From: Lentzea sp. NBRC 102530
GTDB lineage: Bacteria; Actinomycetota; Actinomycetes; Mycobacteriales; Pseudonocardiaceae
Direction of reading: 5' to 3'
Length of the DNA stretch: 64,000 nucleotides
NCBI RefSeq assembly: GCF_030269365.1
Contig: NZ_BSTF01000002.1
Coordinates: forward strand, 496,001 to 560,000
In this document: one piece after another, positions 30,410 through 38,667 of the stretch
How positions within the stretch are numbered: the stretch's first letter is position 1
How the letters are laid out: each line of letters opens with the position of its first letter
Translations under genes and position numbers: made by a program
The notes under the pieces: generated by a model
What the model was told of the DNA's origin: nothing
Databases searched by the model: none
Seen by the model: only the letters and a program-made list of their open reading frames with translations

Positions 30410-33151
30410 ATGCGACGACGCGTGGCCCCGGACCCGATCCGGCGCGAGGCGGGCCGGCTGGCCGCCCGCTGCGCCGACACCTACACCGTGCGCGCCGAAC
30501 CGTACTGGTGGCACTTCGACCCGGTCGCCGACGTCCCGGCCCGCCGGCAGGGCTGGAAGATCCACGTGAGCGCCGCCCCGGCCGACGCCGCCGAGGTCCT
30601 GCGCCGGGTGGCCGCCGTCGTCACCCCGCTGTCGTTGCGCTGGAAGGCCGCGCGGTCTGTCGACAAGCTGATGAACCTGAGCGCGCCCCCTTCGCCTTTG
30701 ACGCAGTCGGGCAAGTTCATCACCATCTACCCCTCTCCTTCTTCCGACGTCGAGCCGCTGTGTGCTGCTTTGGACGCGGTCACCAGCGAGTTCGACGCTC
30801 CTGTTGTTCCTTCTGACCGCCGCTTCCGGCCGCACAGCAACGTGTACCTGCGCTACGGAGCGTTCGTCGGCCAGAGCGTGTTCGACCCGGTGTCGCAGAG
30901 CCTCACCTATGTGCTGGTGGACCCGTCTGGCCGCCGTGTGGAAGACCGGCGTGCACCTGGGGTCGCGGCGCCCGACTGGATCGACGACGTGGTTCCTCCT
31001 GTACCGCGGCCTTTCTTGGAACGCCCGGGGAGTGGGCTGTTCGGGCGCGAGATCGTGGTGCAGGGCGTGTTGCGGCAGTCGGTGAAGGGCGGGGTGTTCC
31101 GCGTGCTGCACCGGGGGGTGCCCGCGGTGCTGAAGGAAGCCAGGATCGGCACCACCCCCGACCGTCTCGGCCGCGACTCGCGCACCGCGCTCCTGAACGA
31201 GTGGAAGCTGCTGCGGGTGCTGTCCGGGTCCGGTCTCGCGCCGGAGCCGCTGGCGTTCTTCCACCAGGAGGACAACGCGTACCTCGTGCAGGAGTTCCTG
31301 CCGGGGCGGACGTTGCGGGCTTCGGTGGAGCGCGCGAACTACCGGTCGGAGGCGTCGCTCGGTTCGTTGACGGAGCTGGTGTCCGGGGTGCGGGGGCTGG
31401 TGGCGGCGGTCGAGGCGTTGGGCGTCCGGCTGCTGGATCTGACGCCGAACAACGTGATGGTGGACGGGTCGCGGTTCTACGTGATCGACCTGGAGCACGC
31501 TGCGCTGGTCGACTCGGCTGAACCGCCTTTCGTCGCGCACACGCCCGGGTACGTGCCTGCCGATGCGCCTTGGGCTGGGGACACCGAGTACGCGTTGGCC
31601 GCGATCGCCCACTTCGTGTTGACCGGGATCGATCCTCATCTCGGGTCTGGCGTGGACTACGCCGCGCACCTGCCCGCGGTGGTGGCGGCGTTCGCGCCGG
31701 ACGGGGTGGATGCGGAATCGATCCACCTTCGGCCCCTCCGGGGGGTGCGTGAGGCCCCCACTCCCATCGTCGCAGGCAGGTCTGACAGTTTCGGCGGTGC
31801 CGAGGTGGGGATGGGCGTTGAGGGCGGTGGACGCGAGAGGCCTGCCGGTTCGGCTGTCGTGGGTGTGGGGCCGGCGAATGACGGTGTGGGCGGTGCTGAT
31901 TCGGCCGTCAAGGGTGTGGGGCCGGCGGTGGGCGGTGTGGGCGGTGCCGGTTCGGCCGTCGTGGGTGCGGGGCCGGCGCTTGGCGATGTGAGCGGTGCCG
32001 ATTCGACCGTCGAGGAAGCGGTCGAAGCCGGCGAGGAGCTCGTCCGCCTCACCGAGTGGGACCGGCACCCCTGGCCGTGGCCCCAGCGGTGGGCGCCGGG
32101 CGCCATGCACCCCGCCTCCTTCATGGCGGGCACGGCGGGCATCGCGCGTTTCTACCTCGACCTCCACGAGGCCACCGGCGACGGGGCCTGGCTCGGGCAC
32201 GCCGACCAGCTCCTCACCTGGACCGTCGACACGAATCCCGTCGTGCCGGGGCAGACGCCGCCAGGGCTGTACTTCGGGCTCGGGGCGTTGCCGTGGCTGA
32301 TGACCGACCTGGCCGCGGCGGGGCACGAGCCCGAGTCGTGGCGGCGGGAGGCGGTGCGGTTCGCGCGGGAGCTCGACGCCGTCGAGGTCGCCGGGTGGGA
32401 CGTCACCCACGGGTGGGCCGGGGTCGGGTTGGCGAAGGTCGCGGTGCTCAAGGCCACCGGGGAAGGGGCCGGGGACGTCACGAAGGTCATCGCCAAGGTG
32501 CTGGGCGGGGTGTCCACGAAGGACGGTCTACCCGCGTGGCCCACCAACGGGTCGGCTTTCCACGGGTTCGCGCACGGGAGTGCGGGGGTGGCGTACTTCC
32601 TGCTGCACGCCGGGCTCGCGGTGGACGATCCGGTGGCGGTCGACCTGGCGGTGGCGACCGGGCGGGCGTTGCTGGGGAAGGCGCAAGAAGCTGCCCAAGG
32701 GATCTCGTGGCCGCACAAAGCCGGCAGCGACACCATGTGGTCGCACTGGTGCAACGGCGCTGCGGGGGTGGGGATCCTGTTGCAGGCGTTGGCCCAGCAC
32801 ACGGAGGACCCCGAGTTCGCGGACGGTGCGGTGCGGGCCGGGCGGGCGATCACCACGGCCAGGCCGTTCGGGAGCACCTGCCGGTGCCACGGGCTGGCCG
32901 GAGACGGGGACTTCCTGCTCGATCTCGCGCGCGAGCACGAGGAGTTCCACGCCGGGGCCGTCCACATCGGACGCAAGCTGGACGCGTTGCGATTCCGGGA
33001 CGGGTTCGCGGTCAAGTGGGCCCCGGAGGGACTCGGGGTGCCCCGGCCCGACTACATGCGCGGGTACACGGGTGTGCACGCGTTCCGGCTTCGGCTCGCC
33101 GGGCACGTCGCCCGGTCGCCGTTGACATTGCGAGTGGAGGAACGGCCGTGA
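30410..33151 (+). CDS. lanL: Class IV lanthipeptide synthetase LanL
   Basis: A 913-residue synthetase. The N-terminal phosphoSer/phosphoThr lyase spans about 1-200 (RWKAARSVDKLMNLSA, GKFITIYPSP, RPHSNVYLRYGAF). The Ser/Thr kinase-like domain is about 205-430, with VLKEARIG, catalytic LLDLTPNNVMV and metal-binding VIDLEHAALV. The LanC-like cyclase is about 555-900 and keeps the zinc ligands Cys781 (HWCNG), Cys826 and His827 (CRCHG), which separates class IV from zinc-less class III enzymes. Residues 481-531 between kinase and cyclase are three 17-residue tandem repeats. ATG 30410 follows AGGTGAG. Its stop overlaps the GTG of the acetyltransferase gene. Confidence 0.9.
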   Translation: MRRRVAPDPIRREAGRLAARCADTYTVRAEPYWWHFDPVADVPARRQGWKIHVSAAPADAAEVLRRVAAVVTPLSLRWKAARSVDKLMNLSAPPSPLTQSGKFITIYPSPSSDVEPLCAALDAVTSEFDAPVVPSDRRFRPHSNVYLRYGAFVGQSVFDPVSQSLTYVLVDPSGRRVEDRRAPGVAAPDWIDDVVPPVPRPFLERPGSGLFGREIVVQGVLRQSVKGGVFRVLHRGVPAVLKEARIGTTPDRLGRDSRTALLNEWKLLRVLSGSGLAPEPLAFFHQEDNAYLVQEFLPGRTLRASVERANYRSEASLGSLTELVSGVRGLVAAVEALGVRLLDLTPNNVMVDGSRFYVIDLEHAALVDSAEPPFVAHTPGYVPADAPWAGDTEYALAAIAHFVLTGIDPHLGSGVDYAAHLPAVVAAFAPDGVDAESIHLRPLRGVREAPTPIVAGRSDSFGGAEVGMGVEGGGRERPAGSAVVGVGPANDGVGGADSAVKGVGPAVGGVGGAGSAVVGAGPALGDVSGADSTVEEAVEAGEELVRLTEWDRHPWPWPQRWAPGAMHPASFMAGTAGIARFYLDLHEATGDGAWLGHADQLLTWTVDTNPVVPGQTPPGLYFGLGALPWLMTDLAAAGHEPESWRREAVRFARELDAVEVAGWDVTHGWAGVGLAKVAVLKATGEGAGDVTKVIAKVLGGVSTKDGLPAWPTNGSAFHGFAHGSAGVAYFLLHAGLAVDDPVAVDLAVATGRALLGKAQEAAQGISWPHKAGSDTMWSHWCNGAAGVGILLQALAQHTEDPEFADGAVRAGRAITTARPFGSTCRCHGLAGDGDFLLDLAREHEEFHAGAVHIGRKLDALRFRDGFAVKWAPEGLGVPRPDYMRGYTGVHAFRLRLAGHVARSPLTLRVEERP
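31850..32002 (+). repeat. 51-bp x 3 in-frame tandem repeat in lanL linker
   Basis: Units run 31850-31900, 31901-31951 and 31952-32002. Each encodes 17 residues of the type SAVVGVGPANDGVGGAD, SAVKGVGPAVGGVGGAG and SAVVGAGPALGDVSGAD. A broken fourth copy (STVEEAVE) follows. The repeat keeps the frame and forms a flexible Gly/Ala-rich hinge between kinase and cyclase domains. Confidence 0.9.
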
Positions 33152-33876
33152 ACCTCACCGACGTACTGGTCCACGAGATGGTGGCGGACTGGGGTGGCAA
33201 CCGCAAGGTCCTCGCCCGGCAGGGCGGCGAGACGGTGTTCGAGTGCGTGGTGCGGCCGGCGCCGGGGATCACGTACGTCACCGAGTGCCTGCCGCAGCGC
33301 GACGATCCGGAGACGGTCGGGCACCTGGTGGGCGTGCTCGAGCACCTGCGCGGGCACGGGATGCGGGACGTCGTCGTGGTGCACCCCGAGTTCTGGGACG
33401 TCGGGGGGACCGACTGCGGGCGGATCGTGCCCATGTGGTCGCGGCTCGACGTGGAGATGATCGCGTCGTTCGAACGGGCGCTGCCGGTGGGCTACCGGAT
33501 CGAGCCGCTCGGTGAGGTGGCGGGGGACGCGCACGACCGGCAGGTGTTCGAAGAGGTCGCGTCCGGGTCGTACGGGCCGATGATCGAGGAGGCCTGCCTC
33601 AGCGTCACGGCCGGGGGCACCACCCGCGGCGCCGTCGTCGTGACGCGGGACCGGGGTGTGCCGTTGATCGGGCACCTCGCGATCGAGCAGGCACAGCGGG
33701 GCGCCGGGCTCGGCAAGGCGTTGCTGGTGCGGGCCGTGCTCGGGCTCGCGTCGGCCGGGTACGCGGACTGCCGCCTCAACGTCATGGCGGAGAACTTCAC
33801 GGCTCGGCGGCTGTACCGGTCGATCGGGTTCGTGCAGGACCGCGCGACGCTCAAGGCGAGCAGGGTGACGGCATGA
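33148..33876 (+). CDS. GNAT-family N-acetyltransferase in the class IV operon
   Basis: A 242-residue protein whose C-terminal half is a GNAT domain: PLIGHLAIEQAQRGAGLGKA is the acetyl-CoA pyrophosphate loop and NFTARRLYRSIGFVQDRATL the terminal strand-helix. The N-terminal 110 residues (VLARQGGETVFECVV, ECLPQRDDPETV) are less typical and may bind substrate. Coupled to lanL through GTGA at 33148-33151 and to the next gene through ATGA, it probably acts in the same pathway. It may acetylate the peptide N-terminus or a lysine, or give self-protection; N-acetylated lanthipeptides are known. The target is inferred from context only. Confidence 0.8.
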   Translation: MNLTDVLVHEMVADWGGNRKVLARQGGETVFECVVRPAPGITYVTECLPQRDDPETVGHLVGVLEHLRGHGMRDVVVVHPEFWDVGGTDCGRIVPMWSRLDVEMIASFERALPVGYRIEPLGEVAGDAHDRQVFEEVASGSYGPMIEEACLSVTAGGTTRGAVVVTRDRGVPLIGHLAIEQAQRGAGLGKALLVRAVLGLASAGYADCRLNVMAENFTARRLYRSIGFVQDRATLKASRVTA

Positions 33877-35456
33877 GCGTCACGGTGCTGTCGATCGAGT
33901 CCGCGTGGATTCCCGGCGTGCTGGCGGACCTGCGGGCACGCCACGGGCAGGTGCGGTACTACCTGTCGGCGGGACGGCCGGTGTGGCTCAGGCCCGAGGA
34001 CGACACCACGGACCTGAGCACGGCGTTGCTGCGGTGCCACGACGACCGTGAGGCGCGGCTGCGCAAGGAGGTCAGCGCCGTGCGGTCGTGGCTGGCCGAG
34101 GGCGGCGAACGCGCGGTCGTCGTCGAGATGTTCGGGGCACCCACGCACGACGACGTGCGGTTCCTGCAGGAGTGCCGCATGCGGCTGGTGCGCGGGGAAG
34201 CGCAGTCGGTCACGGTGCTCCGGCACGTCCTTGCGGCGCTGCCGGTGGAGGGTGACGAGATCCTCGCCATGCTGAAGCTCGCCGGGGGAGCGGTGCCGGA
34301 GCGGGAGTTCCAGCAGTGGCAGGCGCAGCACGGGTGGGACGAGGCGCTCGTCCACGCCGTCACGTCCACAAGGGACGGTCTGCGCACCTGGGCCGCACCG
34401 GTCGCGCGGCCGTTGCCGATCACGCCCGAGCTCGCGGCCGAGGTGGCCACGACCTCGCGGGTGCCCCTGGAGACGGCGGCGTTGATCACGGACCCGGTGC
34501 TGGCGCTGCGGGCGTTCACGGCCGGAGCCGCCGCCGAGGCCGCGGGGCGGGGCAGGGTGCTGAGCCGGTACGCGGGCAACCTCTACCGGCGCGCGCTCAA
34601 GACCGGCGCGATCCCGCACGCCACGGCCGCGGCCGCCTACCTCGCCGCGCTCGTCGCCGATCGTCGCCGCGTCTCCGGGCCGCTGGCCGACGTCGTGCTG
34701 AGGCAGGCCGCCAGGTGGGACGTCGCGCCGGACCATCGGGCGATGCTCGCCTACAGCCTCGGCCAGTTGCTCGCCAAGGACCCCGACCCGGCGCAACGGG
34801 CTTCGGCGGCGCGCTGCTTCGCGCACGCCAGGGAGCTCGACGTACCCCTCGCGCAGGTCGCCGCCTCGTTCAACGGTGCCGCGCTCGCCCTCTACCGCGA
34901 CCGCGACCTCACCGGCGCCGTCACGACCATGCGCACAGCGCTGGATTTGCTGGAAGGCCACGACACCGTCGCCGACCAGCAGGTGCAGCTGCTCACCAAC
35001 CTCGCGAAGCTGCGCCGGGGCACACCGGAGGCCGTCGGGTTGTACCGGCGGGCCTGGGGGATCGCGGACGACGTCGCCAACGCCACCTACGTCGCCGCCG
35101 ACCTCGTGCGGGTGTTGCTGGAGGCGGGGGAACGGCCGGAGGCGGAGGCCGTAGCCACGCGGCTGCTGGAGCTGTCCGACCGCGCCGAGGACACGGGTCA
35201 GGCCACCGAGAAGGCCGTGTCGGCCGTGTGCTTCCGGCTCGCCGACCAGCACCTCGCCGACGGCGCCACGGCCGAGGCGGGACGCTGGTACCTCGCCGGG
35301 ATCAGCCGGATGCGGCGCGGCGCGCCCGACGTGGTCGACGCCGTCATGCGCAACCTCGGCGAGCAGCCGGCCGCGCTGCTCGAACAACGTGCCGCGCACG
35401 CCCTCGTCGCCGGCGACCTGCTGGCGTTGCGAGGGTTGCTGGCCGGTGCGGCATGA
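33873..35456 (+). CDS. Helical-repeat (TPR-like) protein in the class IV operon
   Basis: A 527-residue protein with no recognised enzyme domain. Residues 230-500 are a run of helix pairs of TPR type (ALAALVADRRRVSGPLADVV, SFNGAALALYRDRDLTGAV, LLTNLAKLRRGTPEAVGLY, ADLVRVLLEAGERPEAEAVA). The first 200 residues (VTVLSIESAWIPGVLADLR, WLRPEDDTTDLSTALLRC) are of unknown fold. ATG 33873 overlaps the upstream stop and its own stop overlaps the peptidase ATG, so it is made stoichiometrically with its neighbours. It may be a scaffold bringing precursor, synthetase and peptidase together. I do not know a named homologue in lanthipeptide clusters. Confidence 0.7.
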   Translation: MSVTVLSIESAWIPGVLADLRARHGQVRYYLSAGRPVWLRPEDDTTDLSTALLRCHDDREARLRKEVSAVRSWLAEGGERAVVVEMFGAPTHDDVRFLQECRMRLVRGEAQSVTVLRHVLAALPVEGDEILAMLKLAGGAVPEREFQQWQAQHGWDEALVHAVTSTRDGLRTWAAPVARPLPITPELAAEVATTSRVPLETAALITDPVLALRAFTAGAAAEAAGRGRVLSRYAGNLYRRALKTGAIPHATAAAAYLAALVADRRRVSGPLADVVLRQAARWDVAPDHRAMLAYSLGQLLAKDPDPAQRASAARCFAHARELDVPLAQVAASFNGAALALYRDRDLTGAVTTMRTALDLLEGHDTVADQQVQLLTNLAKLRRGTPEAVGLYRRAWGIADDVANATYVAADLVRVLLEAGERPEAEAVATRLLELSDRAEDTGQATEKAVSAVCFRLADQHLADGATAEAGRWYLAGISRMRRGAPDVVDAVMRNLGEQPAALLEQRAAHALVAGDLLALRGLLAGAA

Positions 35457-37006
35457 CCGCGCTCTCACCCGGCCGCGACCTGCTCGCCCTGACCAGGCCC
35501 GGTGAGCTGGGGGTGGTCGAGGTGGCGCCGGACGGCAGCGCCGACCTCGCCACGACGCACTGGATCGCCGCCGGCGACTGGCACCTCGCCGGCTGGGCCG
35601 CCCCGCACCTGGTCGTGTTGCGCCGCCGCGGCGAACTCGGCCTCTTCGACACCGGCCACCGGGTGCTGACCTCGACGCATCCGGTGGTCGGACGCACCCT
35701 CCGCCACGACGGCGAGGAAGCACTGCTCGCCGTCGTGCGCGCCGGCCGCCCGATGCTGTGCACGCATCGGCCGGCTGAAGGCACCTACCGGCTCGTCGAG
35801 GGCACCGAAGGCGTGCGGTCGGTGGCCACCTGGGACCGCGACACCCTCGTCTTCACGCACGACCGGGGCGTGACGATGATCCGCGACGGCGAGCGGACCG
35901 ACCTCGACGCGGTCTCGGCCGCAGGCGACGGCCCGATCCTCGCGCTGACGGGCGCCGGGGACGTGCCGGGCACCCTGGACCTCGCCACCGGGCGCACCCG
36001 CTGGTACGAGCCGGGCGGCAAGGCCGTCGCCGTGTCGCCGTCCGGGCTGCTCCTCACGCTCACCTGGACCGACCACCGGTACGTCTACCGCGTGCTCGAC
36101 GCGGACGGTCGCGTCGTCGGCACCCCCGTGCCCGGCCACGGCATCGCCACCGACCTCGCCTTCACCGCCGACGAACGCCACCTGCTCGGCCACCACCAGT
36201 CACCGGCCGCACCGCCCGCGCTCGTCCGCTGGAACGTCCGCAGTGGACTGATGACACCGCTCGAAGGCCAGCCGCGCGAGGAGATCGCGGTCCGCTGGTG
36301 GCACCGCGAGTCGACCCAGTCCCCGGAATGGGTCTACGAACCGGAGAACGGCCACGGCGGCACGGTCCTGCACCTGCACGGCGGCCCGCGCAGCCAGCTC
36401 CGGCAGATCCACGAACCCGTGATCGCGGCCCTGGTCGCGGCGGGCTGGACCGTCATCGGCATGAACTACCCCGGCAGCTCCGGCTACGGCGACGAGTTCC
36501 GCGACCAGGTCGTCGGTGACTGGGGCGGTGCCGACGTCAAGGCCGTCACAGCTCGCCTCCGCGACCTCCAAGGCGATCACCCGGTCTGCCTGTACGGCCA
36601 GAGCTACGGCGCCTACCTGGCCCTGCTCGCCGCCGACCCGGCACTGGTGGACGCCGTCGCCGTGTGGGCCCCGGTCACCGACGTCGAGAAGCTCCTGGAG
36701 TCCGCGACGGGTCTGCACCGCCAGTGGCTCACGACCGAACTCGGCGCCCTCGCCGACGACCGGGACGAACTGGCCAGGCGCAGCCCGATCGCCCGCCCGT
36801 GCACCGCGCCGAGGCTGATCGTCGGGCACAGCGCGGGCGACGACAGGGTCCCGGTCGAGCAGTCGCGGCACTTCGTCGCACGCCATGAGACGACCCGGTA
36901 CGTGGAGCAGCGGGGCAACGGCCACGAACCGGCGGACATGGCCGCGTGGACCGCCGCCGTGGTGACGCACCTCGAGGAACTCGTGCGGCAGGGGGTATCA
37001 GTGTGA
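35453..37006 (+). CDS. S9-family (prolyl oligopeptidase-type) serine peptidase
   Basis: A 517-residue protein. An N-terminal beta-propeller-like region (to about 290) precedes an alpha/beta-hydrolase peptidase domain with oxyanion motif LHLHGGPRSQ. Nucleophile Ser384 lies in LYGQSYGAYLALLA, acid Asp463/464 in AGDDRVP and His491 in GNGHEP. In class III systems the S9 peptidase FlaP removes the leader, so leader cleavage is the likely task. The precursor has no proline, however, so specificity must be different, more like acylaminoacyl peptidases. No signal peptide is seen: it acts inside, before or after export to the membrane. ATG 35453 overlaps the upstream stop. Confidence 0.85.
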   Translation: MTALSPGRDLLALTRPGELGVVEVAPDGSADLATTHWIAAGDWHLAGWAAPHLVVLRRRGELGLFDTGHRVLTSTHPVVGRTLRHDGEEALLAVVRAGRPMLCTHRPAEGTYRLVEGTEGVRSVATWDRDTLVFTHDRGVTMIRDGERTDLDAVSAAGDGPILALTGAGDVPGTLDLATGRTRWYEPGGKAVAVSPSGLLLTLTWTDHRYVYRVLDADGRVVGTPVPGHGIATDLAFTADERHLLGHHQSPAAPPALVRWNVRSGLMTPLEGQPREEIAVRWWHRESTQSPEWVYEPENGHGGTVLHLHGGPRSQLRQIHEPVIAALVAAGWTVIGMNYPGSSGYGDEFRDQVVGDWGGADVKAVTARLRDLQGDHPVCLYGQSYGAYLALLAADPALVDAVAVWAPVTDVEKLLESATGLHRQWLTTELGALADDRDELARRSPIARPCTAPRLIVGHSAGDDRVPVEQSRHFVARHETTRYVEQRGNGHEPADMAAWTAAVVTHLEELVRQGVSV

Positions 37007-38667
37007 AGTCGTTGCTGTGGCAGGCGGGACGGGGCCGGTTCGTCCTCTTCTGCGTGCTGGCGGTCCTGCAGGGCCTCGCCCCGGCCGCCGCCATCGCCGC
37101 GTCGGGCGTGCTCGTCGCCGGACTCCCGGACGACCCGGAGCAGGCCACGCTAGGACTCGCGCTGTTCGGCGCCGCACTGCTCACCGGGACGGTGTTGTCG
37201 GCGGTCCTCGACCACGAGGCCGCCGTGCTCGACGGCGGGTTCGCCCGGATCGTCCACGAGACGGTCGCGCACGCCGCCCTTCGCACCGATGTCGCGCACC
37301 TGGTCGCCGACAGGACCACCAGGGAACTCGGGGCGCTGGCCGAGTTCGAGCGCGTCGACGGCTTCGTCGGCACCGCGAGCGCGCTGAAGGAGCTGCTCAG
37401 GCAACGGGCCACCGGTACCGGTGCCGCCGTGGTGCTGGCGACGTTCGCCTGGTGGGCGCCGATCGTGATGTTCCTCGGCTGGCGCGGCCTGAGCTTCGGC
37501 GTGCGGAAGTGGCTCGACCACGGCATGACCCTCGGCGCCCAGCAAGGTGAGACGGCGTTGCGCCGCGCCCGCTACCTGCGCGGCCTCGCCGTGGACAGCC
37601 CCGCCGCCAAGGAGATCCGCGTGTTCGGGCTCGCCGGCTGGCTCGTGCCGCTCTACCGGGACGCCTACCTGAACGCCCTGGAGGTCGTCTGGCAGGGCCG
37701 CAAGCTCGGCATGCGCACGGTGTTCGCCGCGACCGGCGGCGTCCTCGCAGCACACCTGGTCGTCCTCACCGCGATCGCGCAGTCCACCACCTCGCCGGCG
37801 GAGATCGTCGTCTACGCGCAGGCCGTGCTCACCACGAGCGCACTCGGGTACGTCTTCGGTGCCGAGATCCCGCTGGCCCGCGCCCGCAAGGTCGCCGAAC
37901 TGGCCCGCTCGATCGCCCGAAGCCTCGCTCCCGCACCGCCGGAGCCGCGCACCGCGGCCGACTCCATCCGGCTGACGAACGTCCACTTCGGATACGCCGG
38001 GACGCCGGTGCTGAAGGGCCTCGACCTCGAAGTCCCGAAAGGACAGTCGCTGGCGATCGTCGGCGAGAACGGCGCGGGCAAGAGCACGCTCGTCCACCTG
38101 CTCGCGGGCATCCACCGGCCGGACAGCGGCGAGATCACGATGCCCGGCAGGGTCAGTGCGATCGTCCAGCGGTTCACCCGCTTCGAGCTCTCGCTCCGCG
38201 ACAACATCGCGTTCGGCGGGGAAGGCGCGGAGCAGGCACTCGAACGCGCGGGCGGGCTGGGGTTGCTCGAAGACCTGCCGCACGGCTGGGCCACCGTCCT
38301 GTCGTCGTCGCACCCCCGGGGCCGCGACCTCTCCGGCGGCCAGTGGCAGAAGGTCGCCCTGGCGAGGGCGCTGAGAGCGGTCGACGCCGGCGCGGAGGTC
38401 CTGGTCATGGACGAACCCAGCGCGAACCTCGACGTCCTCGCGGAGGAGGAGCTCTTCGCGCGCTTCAGTGAACTGGCCGGCGAGACCACCACGATCCTCG
38501 TGTCGCACCGGCTCGCGTCCGTGAAGCACGCCGACCGCATCATCGTGATCGCGGACGGCCGCGTCGCCGAGGACGGCACGCACGCCGAACTCATGGCATT
38601 GCAAGGGAAGTACGCCGCCATGTACTCGGTGCAGGCGGAGAGGTTCGCGGAGGCCGGCCATGCGTGA
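37003..38667 (+). CDS. ABC transporter, fused permease-ATPase (first of pair)
   Basis: A 554-residue exporter half. About five to six membrane segments lie in residues 1-320 (FVLFCVLAVLQGLAPAAAIA, LGLALFGAALLTGTVLSAVL, AAVVLATFAWWAPIVMFLGW). The ATPase domain has Walker A IVGENGAGKSTLVHLLAG, signature GRDLSGGQWQKVALARAL, Walker B VLVMDEPSANLD and switch VSHRLAS. GTG 37003 is nested in the end of the peptidase gene. With the next gene it should form a heterodimeric exporter for the finished lanthipeptide, which also can give self-resistance. No N-terminal C39 peptidase domain is present, consistent with a separate S9 protease. Confidence 0.9.
   Translation: MKSLLWQAGRGRFVLFCVLAVLQGLAPAAAIAASGVLVAGLPDDPEQATLGLALFGAALLTGTVLSAVLDHEAAVLDGGFARIVHETVAHAALRTDVAHLVADRTTRELGALAEFERVDGFVGTASALKELLRQRATGTGAAVVLATFAWWAPIVMFLGWRGLSFGVRKWLDHGMTLGAQQGETALRRARYLRGLAVDSPAAKEIRVFGLAGWLVPLYRDAYLNALEVVWQGRKLGMRTVFAATGGVLAAHLVVLTAIAQSTTSPAEIVVYAQAVLTTSALGYVFGAEIPLARARKVAELARSIARSLAPAPPEPRTAADSIRLTNVHFGYAGTPVLKGLDLEVPKGQSLAIVGENGAGKSTLVHLLAGIHRPDSGEITMPGRVSAIVQRFTRFELSLRDNIAFGGEGAEQALERAGGLGLLEDLPHGWATVLSSSHPRGRDLSGGQWQKVALARALRAVDAGAEVLVMDEPSANLDVLAEEELFARFSELAGETTTILVSHRLASVKHADRIIVIADGRVAEDGTHAELMALQGKYAAMYSVQAERFAEAGHA

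Noticed and set aside
33148..33876. GNAT gene as a random resistance gene inserted in the operon
   Set aside because: Both ends overlap neighbouring stops and starts by four bases, which argues for long co-evolution with the operon.
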